DNA from: Bursaphelenchus xylophilus
Taxonomy: Eukaryota > Nematoda > Chromadorea > Rhabditida > Aphelenchoididae
Length of the DNA: 64,000 nt
Reading direction: 5' to 3'
Assembly: GCA_904066235.2 (NCBI GenBank)
Contig: CAJFCV020000001.1
Location: 12,519,291-12,583,290 of the forward strand
Within the stretch, counting starts at the first letter, position 1, and every line of letters begins with the position of its first letter. Made by a program: the position numbers and the translations under genes. Below, one piece after another: positions 24,357 through 35,969 of this stretch. The notes beneath the pieces are model-generated. The model ran no database searches. It saw only the letters and a list, made by a program, of their open reading frames with translations, and was not told the DNA's origin.

Positions 24357-24606
24357 GCCTGAGGGCGCGAGTTATTAAGTTTTTGAAGATTTCATTTGCC
24401 CGTCCCGCGGATTTGCCAAATCCGCGCGAGGATTAAAAGCGAAGAGTGCGCGAAAAATGGGCGTCTCCCACAATTTGCATCAATGAGGGAGGGAGAGAGT
24501 GTGTGGAGAGGAGAGAGTGGGCAGCTAAATTTGCTCAAGGCATACGGTGCCTTCGAGGCATAAGGCCCGCGGAAATTCCGTTAGTTCCAAAAGTTTCGCC
24601 TCAGGC
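24357..24606. promoter_or_regulatory. AP-2-type sites upstream of the AP-2 gene
   Basis: GCCTGAGGGC (24357-24366), GCCTTCGAGGC (24549-24559, wider spacing) and GCCTCAGGC (24598-24606) match or approach the GCC-N3-GGC pattern bound by AP-2 dimers. They lie 170-420 bp before the start codon. A GTAAGT donor at about 24632 suggests this is near a non-coding first exon. Autoregulation is inference. Confidence 0.4.
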
Positions 24607-24776
24607 CACGTCGCAGGCCATATTCGAAGTACAGTAAGTTTTTCGGGCTGAATTTTTGTAATCAAGGATGCAGTAGACTTGGCGTTTAGTATAAAATTAT
24701 TGTATCATACTATGAAAAGTGTAGTAAACTTAGTTATAACTTTATTTAAAGAAAACTTACAACTTTGCAGTAAAAA

Positions 24777-27700
24777 ATGTCATCAAAGCAGCCTAGACCG
24801 TCAAGCGGTCAGTTCAACGAACCACCTGCCAATTCAGAACCCGCAACTACAGCTTGGGTAAGAACAGTTCAAATAAAACCTTGTTGTAATCTCCCTTCTA
24901 CTAGTCGCGACATAAAGTCCTGACACATTTGCACAGTGCATTTTGTTTTTCTTTCGGACCCGTCGCGGCAATTCCCCGTTTTTGCACTAGCGACATGCAC
25001 TCTCGCGCGAGTTCGCCACTTTTCTCGCGCGCCACCCGCGACAAAATGTGTCAGGACTTTATGTCGCGACTAGTATCACTCTGTCGGGAAAATAACGGCA
25101 TAATGTCGCTGCGGCGATCGCGTCGCTGAAATGAAAGCAATTCAATTTTATCGCTACACACTTCGATTTCTCAGCGGCGATGCGATTTTCGATGCGACAG
25201 AGTGCTCATTATTTTCCCGACAGACTGATATACAAGTGTTTACACTATTGTCTGTTCAAAAATCCCAATTGAGATTTTCAGGTAGCCCGTCCAACCGGCA
25301 GTACGCAGACCCCACAACAAGCCGAGGTAATCCATTTTCTAACTTTATCTGAACTCTTTTTCAGTTCGTTTCAACGAGTATTGTCCCATTCAACGGCTAC
25401 ACCGGCCCCAATTATCTCAGCTATCCCTTGGAGTTCGCGGACACCTACAACACCCAAAATGGATTCTTCCCTTGCGCCACACTACCGTATGCTCTGAATT
25501 ATCAGGCAGAGGGCGTGCAGAGAGTGAAAACAGATGAACAAGAAGAGGAAGTCTCGGTGAGATAGGGCGTTAAAAACACGTTCTATAATATTATTCAACA
25601 CTAAAAATCGTATTTTAGGATTACTCCGGGAATTCCACTGATGACACTTCACGAAGTCCATCAACGGATTCGTCGAGAAAAGGTGGGACTTTTGAGCCAA
25701 AAAATCACGAATTCGGAAAACTATCTAATCAGCTACATTTTGATATTTTTACGTCTATTTTAGTGTTTTTGATGCTTGAAGCAGAATGCCAGAAACGGCG
25801 GGAAAACTGAAATTTAAATTTTTCTTGGCTAATTCACAGAATACATCATTCTTAGTGGTTGTAAAATACTTAATGCCGTATATCTATGTTGTAAATCGTA
25901 GGACTACACAATAGACGCCGTATTTTAGGCAGAAAGAGATTTCATTTGACATTTCAACGTCTAATCTTAGCGTTTTTGAAGCTTGCCACAGAATGCCAAA
26001 AATGGCGGGATAACTGATTTTTTCTTGGCTAGTCTCACATAACAGGCTTTTATTTTGATATTTTTTAGTTGTAAAATACTTACTGCCTTATATCTATGTT
26101 ATGAATAGTTGTACTACACAATAGACGCCGTATTTTACAGAGAATCCAACATATTATGCCGAAGTGAAGCCTCTTCCCTATTCATCCATCGCGCCTCACG
26201 GTTACGTTTCTCGATCTCCATTCGAAACGTTTTGCACTGTTCCTGGGCGAACCAGCTTGTTGAGTAGCACTACAAAATACAAAGTTACAATTGGCGAGAT
26301 TCAACGAAGAATCAGCCCGCCGGAATGCTTGAATGCCAGTTTGTTGGGAGGGATTTTGAGAAAGTAGGCTGGAACAGACTGATTTACAAATAAGCATTTG
26401 CAGAGCCAAGTCAAAGGATGGTGGAAAAGCGCTACGGGAATCGTTGAGGAGGATTGGACTCACATTGCCAGCGGGGCGAAGGAAGTCGGCTCATGTTACG
26501 GCACTCACGGCTTTGGTTGAAGGTAAAATACGTTCTGAACCAGCGTTATAGTAGGAAAAGAAGACTTTTAAAAATGATAATTTGTAAAATACGCTGGTTA
26601 AGCATTGGTATGTATAATTAAAGCCATACGCAACGACATTAACTTTTAATTTTGGCCGTTAGAAAATCTCTGAATCATAAAAAGCGCGACCACTCGCATA
26701 TGGCGCAATTTTTTCGCCCTATGACGTCACTTATTCCCTCCTTTTTTATCGCAGTGTCCTGAAAAATCCCTCCAGTTCACCAATTTTTCTCCCGTCCCTC
26801 CGTAGCGGGGGGACTAATGCGCTGCCTTAGCAGCCTTTAAAACAGATGGGTTCGAGTCCACACTCACCCGAGGAGGCCTAACCCTCCCGCTCTGTGGACC
26901 ACCATGGTCCTGACGTCGAAAAATCTCCCCGGGTTCTACTACTCAGCTAGTAGTTTTGCTGTTTTTTATTATGTAGAAAGCTTTGTTGTAGAGGTTCATT
27001 TTGGTCTAAAATTGATTCTAGGGAGTTCTGAAGCTGTTCGTATGGACAGGGTTTGTTGTACAGGAATTTATCGTCAGGTTACAGCGTATTATCAGCAGAC
27101 ATGGCAACCGGGCCGGGCCGGGCTTTGGAAATTTTGAAAACGGGCCGGGCCGGGCCTACATTTCATCGGGCCGGGCTCCGGGCTCGATGTTTTTTTTCGG
27201 GCCCAGGCTTCGGGCCCAATGGTGCCAAAAAAAGCCCGAGGCCCGGTTGAAAAAAAAATTTTTTTTTGTCTTGAAACGAAAAATTGGGATGCCAATTTCG
27301 TATTTTGGCATTGTGTTACTAGTTGAATTTTTAGCTCTGAGAAGGTGATAAACGTTTCTTATTGTTAAAAACTTTGCTAGAAACAATAAAATAACCTGAA
27401 AAAAACTTTAAAAACTTTAATTTTCGTCCAGTTTGGCCAATTTTACACAATTTTCAACGCTAATTTTACCTAAACTATTTTTTAATGTTAAATATACCAG
27501 TTTCTAATAGTCTAATCATGATTGATCATGACTATAGCGCTTGGTTCTTTGCCATAAGTGTTCAGGAGCCCCCAAATAGGACCCTCAACCCCGATTAATT
27601 CAAGGATTTCATCTGATTGTCATGGATAATATAATTTCTCCTCTAAACTTTTCTTCTTTGGTTTCTTCTGAATTACGACGATGGATTTAACAATTAAATG

Positions 27701-30700
27701 ACCCAGACGACGTTTTTAGGTTATACTCCTGACAGGTATACCTATGGTTCAATTTTCGACCTTCAAAAAAATCATGTTTTTATCAAAAATCATGAGAATG
27801 TTTGAAAATTACGATTACGAGATCCGAATCTTCAATGCTTATACTTCTTTCATTGTAATAATATGTTTCCAATATCTCAACGGTCTCTACGACCCCGAAT
27901 TCGTCCTAGTTAAGATAAAATCATCATGAATAATATCGAACAAAAATATAAAAAACGTCAAAATTTCCATTTTACACTTGAATATATGTTCTAAACCACA
28001 AATATTCTACCTCCTTGAGGAATTCCAAACATCTTACGTTAAAAATTGGAATTACGATTTTTCTACCGTAATCCACTTACTACAGTAAAATATTTCATTA
28101 GGGTTGAAAATGCTTCAAATTTTGCATGGAGTATTCTTGCATCCTGACAAAACATTCTGCCAAGTTTCATTCAAATCCATCGACCGGTTCCAGAGTTATG
28201 GAAGATTTTCTTTTACCAAAACTCCTTTTTTGAACCTCCAAAATCGCTTTTTCAACCCTATAGTAACTGCTGGGCATTTTTTGGATACTATATCTCAACT
28301 CTAAGTTGACCGATTTTTGATTTTTAAAAAGTATTTTGACTAATTCGAGTACTGCGAGCAACCTTATGACGTTAGTTTTTGGCCTAGTTGGTCACATATG
28401 GCCGAAAACACAATGCCAAAATATTGCCAAAATGGCGGGAAAGTGGTTTTTTGAACGGATCTTGACGGTTCCATGATTAGAATAGTTTGAGAAGCGCATG
28501 TGTAGCAATATCGCGTTGTTTTTTTATTTTTCACGCATTACTGTGGTAAGATATTCCACTTTCTGATTATAAATATGAGATTAAAACTTTTAGCGTGAAA
28601 CACCCTCAGCATGCCATGAAAAATACAATTTTTGAAGTATAACATCTTGAGTATATACTAAAGCCACAACACACAAAAATCCGTTCAAATTCGATAAAAA
28701 CCACCGTTTCCCGCCATTTTGGCAATATTTTGGCATTGTGTTTTCGGCCATGTGTGACCCACTAGGCCAAAAACTAACATCATAAGGTTGCTCGCAGTAC
28801 TCGAATTAGTCAAAATACTTTTTAAAAATCAAGAATCGGTCAACTTAGACTTGAGATATGGTATCCAAAAAATGCCCAGCAGTTACTATAGGGTTGAAAA
28901 AGCGATTTTGGAGGTTCAAAAAAGGAGTTTTGGGAAAAAATAATCTGCTATAACTCTGGAACCGGTCGCTGGATTTGAATGAAACTTGGTGGAATTATGT
29001 TTCACGGCATGCGGATTCTCTGTGCAAATTTTCAAATCTCTCCGTCCATCTTACTGTGAATTACCGTAGTAGGTGGATTACGGTAGAAAAATAAAATTTT
29101 TTATTTTTTGTGAAGAATGTCCATCAGTCCTTGAGGAATGAGAATATGTGTGAATTAGAAGTAATACTGAAGTTTGATATTGATTTTTTGACGATTTTCT
29201 GACTTTTTCCCGATATTATCCATGATGATTTCTTCCGAGCTAGGGCGAATTGGGCGGGGTAAAAGGTCTTGTCACGTTCAAGATATAATAGGAGTCTAAG
29301 AAACACAAAAAGATTGACGATTTAAAAATAATAGTCATCATTGTTAACCATTTTTGTGATTTTTGATGATTACTTGATTTTTTGGAAGATCGAAAATTGA
29401 ACCACCGGCACGAATGTCGTAATAATAAATGAGAACCTTCAGATATGCTATTTGATTGCAAAATCAGCCGTTGGAATCCCGGAGAAAACAAAGGAAAAAA
29501 GTTGAGGGGAGAAATTATGTTATCCATGACAATCAGATGGAATCATTAAGATTTTTAATTTTTAAAACGTATTTAGGCTCATAAAAGTACTGCTAGCAAC
29601 GGCATGAGGTTATTTTTTGCCTCGCTAGCTTAAATACGGTAAAAAAACACAATGCCAAGCTGGTGCCAAAAAGGCGGGAAACTTTTTTTTTTAATTTTGA
29701 AAAATTACCGGGCCGGGCCGGGCCGGGCCTCGGAACCTCACCGGGCCGGGCCGGGCCGGGCCTCGAAAATTTTTTTTCAAAACGGGCCGGGCCGGGCCGG
29801 GCTTCAAAAATCCAGAAAACGGGCCGGGCCGGGCCTACATTTTACCGGGCCGGGCTTCGGGCCCAGGGGGGCAAAAAGCCCGGCCCGATTGCCATGTCTG
29901 ATTATCAGTCTGTCGGGCAAATTATGAGTACAATATCGCTGAACCGATCACGTCGCTAAGGTGAAAAGCGATTGGTTTTTGCCGCGATCATTTGGATGCG
30001 ACAGAGCGCTCGTAATTTTCCCGACAGACTGATAACGCGCTGTAACTTCATGATGAATTCCTATACAACAAGATGTTTCTAAATGCAATTTTAGACCCAG
30101 CGAACATTTTTTTCAAAACAGGCCCAAACTCGAGATCCCTCAGTTTAACATTCCAAAAGACTATGTTAAATAATCGGTATGGACATGAAAATTAGATGGC
30201 TCAGACAGAACAACACGGAGAATTTTATGGTAGAATAATCATTTGGATACAGCTTAATGTTTTCGCGTCAGGACCCAAAAAACGTTGAACTTTCTTTTGT
30301 CACCCTGTTTAACGAATTTGCTATTTTCGTTGTACAGAGGTTTGACTGCACATAAAACAGCAAATAACCATTGTAATGGCTTCATTATTTATTATCGCAC
30401 CTTCAGAAGAAGCGGTTCACATGGCGCGCGACTTCCATTCCGTCTGCGAACGCGACTTCCCCGCCAAAGAACTGGCCGCCTTCCTCTCGCGCAACATCTC
30501 CACCGAAGAGGAGGCGCAGAACCGCCGGACCATGCTCCATTATGTTCGAATGTTCATCAAAGAGCTCTCGGATTTGATGAACTCGGACAGAAGTCCGGTC
30601 TGTGCCAATCGTCCCGATATTATTCTGGACCCTGTGATCCAAAAACCGCTGACGCATTTTTCGATGGTAACTCATGGATTTGGCGGCCTGGTGGTGGTCT

Positions 30701-30798
30701 CAGTGCTCGATGCGTTGAATGCATATGTTCATGAGTCGATGAAACATTTGGATCGGACTTTTGGACCACCCAACATTTATCCCAATCAACATGGATAA
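24777..30798 (+). CDS. aptf: AP-2 transcription factor (TFAP2/APTF family)
   Basis: Seven phase-consistent exons: 24777-24857, 25282-25326, 25365-25556, 25619-25682, 26141-26363, 26404-26522 and 30407-30798, giving 371 aa. The N-terminal half is low-complexity and acidic (TDEQEEEVS). The AP-2 core starts near residue 157 ([20 protein letters not shown]), continues through [20 protein letters not shown] and the basic DNA-binding region ([27 protein letters not shown]). Exon 7 holds the helix-span-helix dimerisation region ([31 protein letters not shown]). AP-2 proteins bind GCC-N3-GGC as nuclear dimers. The ATG follows TTTGCAG by six bases. Intron 6 (3.9 kb) is filled by a SINE-like copy and a 2.8 kb hAT foldback. 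Nematodes have several aptf paralogues and I cannot say which this is. Confidence 0.93.
24899..25075. mobile_element. MITE with ACTAGTCGCGACATAAAG ends
   Basis: TA is followed by CTAGTCGCGACATAAAGTCC and about ten more bases, mirrored without mismatch at the right end before TA: a roughly 30-bp perfect inverted repeat, hence young. It lies in AP-2 intron 1 and holds one GCACNGTGC palindrome. A single diverged end (TTAGTCGCGCCATAAAGC) occurs near 19775. Confidence 0.85.
25074..25230. mobile_element. MITE, TCAGTCTGTCGGG family, copy 5
   Basis: TATCACTCTGTCGGGAAAAT to ATTTTCCCGACAGACTGATA. Its left TA is also the right TA of the MITE at 24899, so the two are directly abutted. Confidence 0.85.
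25770..26140. repeat. Two-copy repeat in AP-2 intron 4
   Basis: Two units of about 210 bp, each with AGAATGCCARAAAYGGCGGG, then GTAAAATACTTAMTGCC and ACACAATAGACGCCGTATTT. The second unit supplies the acceptor of exon 5 (CCGTATTTTACAG at 26128-26140). Confidence 0.75.
26695..26965 (+). mobile_element. tRNA-derived SINE-like element, copy 1
   Basis: It contains a box B-like GGTTCGAGTCC (26849-26859) and a tRNA-like stretch TAATGCGCTGCCTTAGCAGC, in a longer conserved body (CTCCCGTCCCTCCGTAGCGG). It ends near GTTCTACTACTCAGCTAGTA. A second copy shares this layout at 54.9 kb. The tRNA fold itself is degenerate. Confidence 0.65.
27096..29900. mobile_element. hAT-like foldback element, 2.8 kb, with 8-bp TSD
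   Basis: Ends CAGACATGGCAACCGGGCCG and GGCCCGATTGCCATGTCTG are inverted repeats flanked by identical 8-bp duplications ATTATCAG (27088-27095 and 29901-29908), the hAT hallmark. Both ends carry GGGCCGGGCC arrays (27110-27250 and 29700-29890). The interior is a large imperfect inverted repeat, clearest between 28040-28455 and 28705-29095 and again between 27600-27660 and 29470-29530. No transposase frame is visible, so it is non-autonomous. It lies in AP-2 intron 6. Confidence 0.85.
29903..30034. mobile_element. MITE, TCAGTCTGTCGGG family, copy 6
   Basis: TATCAGTCTGTCGGGCAAAT to TTTTCCCGACAGACTGATA, about 130 bp. Its first six bases fall inside the hAT target duplication, so the hAT element inserted into this MITE's left end. 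Confidence 0.85.
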
Positions 30799-30964
30799 TA
30801 CGTATAAATCGAAGTTTTGTGGTGTACACAGTGCTAGAAATGACTGTAAAATATAACAGTAACTCGTAAACGTCGAATAAATTAACTTTCTATTGCAAAT
30901 ATTCCTCATATTTTTCGTACCGCCCACAAGGTTAAATTACAGTAACTTTTAAAATACGACATAA

Positions 30965-31285
30965 ATATTGCACAGTGCAACTCCAAAAATTAACCTGCAC
31001 TGTGCATCGAGAGTTTAGGAGGATTGCACTGTGCAGTTCGCCATTAAATAAAAATTGCACAGTGCAGAACAGAAAGCGACAAATTGAGGAACCGCGGAAA
31101 GTTGATTCCGCACTGTGCAGCCAAAAAAATGTGGGAGCTGCACTGTGCAGAGAGCAAAGCGACAAATTAAGAAACCGCACAGTGCAAAATGGCGAAAAAA
31201 TTTGATGCACAGTGCAGCGGGAATCTTTTTGGGAACTGCACTGTGCAGTCAAAAATTTTTCGAATTGCACCGTGCAAAAAGCAAA
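30965..31285. repeat. GCACNGTGC palindrome cluster
   Basis: About 10 palindromes starting 170 bp after the AP-2 stop codon, mostly with central A or T. An AAAGCGACAAATT block is shared by two units. Confidence 0.9.
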
Positions 31286-32161
31286 ATTTGTTGTAAATTA
31301 TTGCTCAAATAGTAATAACAAGGTTTCGTTGTAATTTCAGCATCCGAAATCATGTTTTTTCCTTGTTTACACATCTTTTTTCCATCAATTTTTTGCATTT
31401 TTTCACGGAACCGTTTCCTTTGCCAATTTTCTGATCGCTTCTCCATTATTTTTGTTCGAAAAGCTCTTTTGCTTCCAACTACTGTAATTTTACACCGATA
31501 AGCGCAACATTTTACACTGTTCCGCCACCAAACCGTTCGGATTTTCGCGATGAAGGTACGAATTGAGAGGTCATTCGCTTCCCATTGTAATAAATTTTCT
31601 TGGCAATCAGAGCGACGAGAAAAAAGCTGCAAAATTTTTATTTTTGTACGAGAGAAACGAGTAAATATATATTTCGGGGGACAGGCGACAAAAAATTGGG
31701 GGAAAAACGGGATTTTTTGTTACAGCAACCCCAAAAAATGAAGAGAATATAATACAATTAGATGTGATAATGAGCTTAAAATGCGATATACTGGGAAATA
31801 ACTGATTTTTTTGATCGAAAATTTCGAGTTTTTGCAAATTTTTGATGATTTTTGTCCGAAAAATTGTAAAAATCCAAATTTCCAACAAAAAATCAAGATG
31901 TAAAAAGTTGTAGAAACAATTTTCCGACAGTCTATTACATCTGCTTCCCAGTATATCATATGAAATACCAAAGTTTTCGGGTTAAATTACTATTTCGGCG
32001 GTTCGGCCGCTTTGCGTCTACTGCAATATAATCAACGAATAATCAACGAACGGACTACACAACTAGCCTAGCCTACAACAACAAGATTGTCGCGAAAAAT
32101 AAGAGGAGGCGGTCTGAGGAGCGTGAGATCAATGGCAAGATGGTTATGTTGTACATGCGAT
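31285..32161. other. Intergenic between convergent AP-2 and LDLa genes
   Basis: No accepted exon. The minus frame 31249-31632 has no domain and ends in palindrome sequence. Confidence 0.4.
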
Positions 32162-35100
32162 TCAGAGTTCGTTCCGACCCAGCTGCCCGTTCGCCATCAC
32201 GTTGTCCACGAGCAGCAGGACCGCGTGCGAGAGGGTTTTGAGCTGGTCGTCGAGCTGAAAAAATGGAACTTTTTGGGGTGAAATGAGGGGAAAACAGAAT
32301 GCCAAAATTGGCGGGAAAAATGAAATTTGAATTTCTGATTGCTAAGTTCGGCGCTAAAATCAGATTAATTGTAAAATACGTCATTTGGAATGTTTTTGTA
32401 AATCATTTTAGAAGGCTTGAACAGAATGCCAAAATTGGCGGGAAAATTGAAATTTGAATTTTCGACGGCTAACTCGGGTGCTAAAATCAGAATAATTGTA
32501 AAGTACGTCGTTTAGAATGTTTGTTTCGTTCCAAACCGTTTTTAAATCATTTTTAGAAGGCTTAAACAGAATGCCAAAATTGACGGGAAAATTGAAATTT
32601 GAATTTCTGATTGCTAAGTAGGGTGCTAAAATAAGATTAATTGTAAAATACGCCAGTTTGAAATATTTTTTTGTTGCAAACCGTTTTTTAAAATCATTTT
32701 AGAAGACTTAAACAGAATGCCAAAATTGGCGGGAAAATTGAAATTTGAATTATTCCGATAAATTTTCTGGTTCAAGCATTTTAAAATACGTCATCAAATG
32801 ATGGATGTAGACCAATTTTGAAGGTTTTGTTATCGTTTTCAAGGACTAAAACGGAATGCCAAAATTGGCGGGAAATTTTTAATTCAAATTTTTTGCTGGT
32901 TAAAACCGTTGAATTGGCTATATAAAGCCAAAATGGTGCCCTAAAGTAATTTTTTTTTAATTTTTTGACTAATTTCAACACTTCTCAACGCCTATAACAC
33001 AATGCCAAACTTTGGCGGGAAATTTGAAATTAAAACATTTCATGGTAAAATACGTTGTTGTTAATTTTGAAGTTGTCCTCTCATAATAGAGCTCTTACAG
33101 GTTTGTAGAAGAAGCACTGTTTGGGGTCTTCATCTTCTCCATCCGGACAATCCACAATATGGTCGCAGAGTTGTTCCCTGGAGATGCAGACATCGTAGCG
33201 ATGTGTGTTTCTGGACGGGCAGAGAAGCTGGTCTTTCCCATGCATCGGTGGACAGCCTGAAATTCACTCATCTTTGAGATTTTTTCAAAATTTTGGACAT
33301 TTTCATGAATTTCCAAAAAATCCGTCATCCTATCGGAAATTTTGGGGGTTACAGGGAAATTTAAGATATACAAATTTTGCTTAAGGTAAAATACGACCAT
33401 ATGGACTCTGTGTTTAAAAATTTTCGGCGACGTCATCAAAAATAAAGGCGTCATGATGACGGATTTTCTGGAAATTCACGTTTTTTTCGAGATTTTGACT
33501 GTTTTTCGCGGTGAGTTCGCCTTTATGTAAATTGGTAGACTTTATTCGACCATAATAAGTCAAAAATTTTGTCTGCCCACGCCTTTTTTATATTACACTA
33601 GCCATCTGATCTCCATCCCGCACGTTCCACCCCACACTCTCTCATTCCATTTTCCCAGCAAAACCCGCGGATCGTAATGGCTTGTTTACAGGCTGCGGCG
33701 CAGGTCATTCATGGGGAAATAAACGTTTAGCCCGCAAACTGGTTCGCAAACTCAACTCTTTTTTTTGGAAACGAAAAATGGGGAATTAATTGACAATCTT
33801 CGGCGGTAATTGATTCGACGCGACGCTGATGACCTTCATAATGTTTGGCGGGCTATTGGGATCGCTGTTTCGCTTTGATTTCCCCCGTCGTTTGGCTGCA
33901 TTTGACGGGGAAAATTGAGGTGGAAAAACGGGATTTTTTGAAAAAAAAATTTTTTTTGTGATTTTCAAAATGAAATATAGAGCTCAAAAATCAGAAGCAC
34001 ATAGAAAGCTGCTCGTATTTTACCAATAAAATATAAAATTTTCAAAAAAATCAAAAAAATTTTTTTTAAAAAATATATCGTATTTTACCCTCAAAAATCA
34101 CCAAAAATGCATCAAAAAGTATCCCAACGCCCCAAAAAAAGCCTCACCTTTCCTCCGCCTTCGGTGATGATGTCCAACAGCCGTCCAGTCACTGTATCTG
34201 GCATGTCGATGATGCCTCGGAGATGCGACATCCTCGTCTAACGCCGAACTGGACGACCTGAAAATTACAAACATATGATTTTGGAGCTATTTTCATTATT
34301 TTTTGAGTGAAAAAAAGAATCTTGAAAAGACCAGCCAAAAAGGAATTTTTTTGAATTTAAAATCATCATGTTTCGAAAAATTCTGCATAACGCGGTTTAG
34401 AATTTTTAGGGATGGTGTATAAATTCTTGAGCTACACTTTTGCCAAGTTTCATCAAAATCAGCCGTCTTTTATTTTAAGATTTTTTGAATTTAAAATCAT
34501 CATATTTCAAAAAATTCTGCATAACGCGGTTTGAAAATGCCTCAAATTCCTCAAAAAAATTTTAAATTTAATTTTTTCCAAGTTCTATTCAAAATAAGCA
34601 GTGTTTAATTTAAGATTTTTTGGCCGGAAAAACCTCTATTTCTCGTTTGTTTCTGCATAACGCGACCTGAAAATTGTCAAAAATCTTTAAAAAATCATAA
34701 TCTTCATTTCCACCAAATTTCGAAAAAATCCCTAATTTTTTTGTTACAGTACTTTAGATTACTTTTTCTCTGAATATTTTTTGTTGTATGTCCGCCTACT
34801 CCAAAACTTTTGTCTCAAAATCCGTCAAAATTTGATTTGTTTTTTTCCCGGAAACATTGGCCCATAAACCCACACATCACTTCATGGCCAGTTTCGAATC
34901 CCCAACGGGATTTTGTACTCGAAAAAACTTACGTAATGTCGGCGCGCACACGGAAAACTCCGCGCAATGAGTCGGAGGGCTCTTCTTCCGGGTGTGGGGT
35001 CTGAAAAAGGTACAACAAGTTGAGTATGTCATCATAACGTGTTTTTCTGAATTTTGTTGGCAAATCGTATTTTAGAGCATCTGTGTTGGTCAGTGGCGTA

Positions 35101-35815
35101 TTTTAAAATTGGCAAAATTGTATTTCAAATGAGATGAAATTAGAGGTTACGGCCAAAAATTAAAACTAAATGTGTCATCATGACGGATTTTATGGAAATT
35201 TGCAAAAAATGGCCTAAAGTGAGTGAAACCGTTGAAAATAATATTGAAAGATACTTTTAGAGCATTTTAAATCAGATGAAACTAAAGGTTATGGCAAAAA
35301 ATCAAAACTAAATATGTCATCATGACCGATTTTTTGGAAATTTGCAAAAAATGGCCTAAAGTGAGGGAAAACGTTGAAAATCGTATTGTAAAGGTGTTTT
35401 GAACAAAATAGAAAATTTTCGCACTCTAAATTTAGGGGTAAAATACGGCTACCTTTCTTTTTTTTTCAAAAAAAATTTTTTTTTTCAATTTTTCCAAATT
35501 TTTTTTTGAAAACAAAAAAATACCCCCAAACATTCAACTCACCGTGGTATCAATCTTTTCCACCGTCTTTTCCACTCTATTCTCACTGATCTCCTCCTTC
35601 AAGGGCAACGAACCGGGCCCCAACATTCGTTTGATGGCCTCGTCGCTGTAGGTCTCCAGCGTCTTCTTAATCGTGTGCAGCGCCTGCTGTTTCCGCTGCT
35701 GAATCTCCGTGGCGTTGGGCGGCATGGTGGCGCAGCAAATGAGGGGCGCCAAAATGCAGAGCAGGGAGAGGATCGCCCGTGGACTGGGCCCGGCGCCAAG
35801 CGAGCGCCCGCTCAT
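32162..35815 (-). CDS. Secreted LDL-receptor class A protein (HEN-1/Jeb-like?)
   Basis: Five exons in matching phase: 35815-35543, 35000-34933, 34257-34148, 33256-33099 and 32254-32162, giving 233 aa. The ATG at 35815 lies a few bases after an ATTTCAG acceptor, and the frame stays open upstream. Residues 14-29 (AILSLLCILAPLICCA) form a signal peptide. A Ser/His-rich stretch ends in HHHRRRRK (about 143-150), a furin-type polybasic site. Directly after it comes one LDLa domain (152-198) with six cysteines (C152, C163, C174, C181, C187, C198) and the acidic calcium-binding part DCPDGEDEDP. A 30-residue tail ends in QLGRNEL. One LDLa in a small secreted protein recalls HEN-1 and Jelly belly (ALK ligands), but I have not aligned them. 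Confidence 0.75.
32290..33015. repeat. Tandem array with ACAGAATGCCAAAATTGGCG box
   Basis: The box recurs at about 32294, 32421, 32566, 32712, 32851 and (as ACACAATGCC) 32998, spaced 127-147 bp. Each unit also contains GTAAAATACGTC-like words and TTGAAATTTGAATTT. It occupies the last intron of the LDLa gene. Confidence 0.85.
33786..33895 (-). CDS. Possible alternative last exon of the LDLa gene
   Basis: After an AAATGCAG acceptor, a frame in the same phase as the LDLa exon continues exon 3 with a lysine/arginine-rich segment (AKRRGKSKRNSDPNSPPN) and stops at 33786. It has no usable donor, so it could only be a terminal exon giving a form without the LDLa domain. It may also be chance. Confidence 0.3.
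34380..34665. repeat. Tandem CTGCATAACGCGGTTT units
   Basis: Three units with the box near 34385, 34519 and 34651 (134 and 132 bp apart), in the LDLa gene intron between exons 2 and 3. Confidence 0.75.
35020..35420. repeat. Two-copy repeat with GTCATCATGACGGATTTT
   Basis: Near 35170 and 35315 a segment with GTCATCATGAC, TTTGCAAAAAATGGCCTAAA and GTGAGTGAAACCGTTGAAAA is repeated about 145 bp apart, in intron 1 of the LDLa gene. Confidence 0.7.
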
Positions 35816-35969
35816 CGAACTGAAATCCGCATTCACGGCGCCTTCAGCGTCGCCGGCGGACTGTTCTGGGACGGGTGGGAGGGGTGGGAGGAGGAGGACT
35901 GGCCTGGCTCGCGAAGCGTCTGAAATGCAATAGTTTAGGGCTGAAAGGCCATTTTTATAGCGAAAATTT

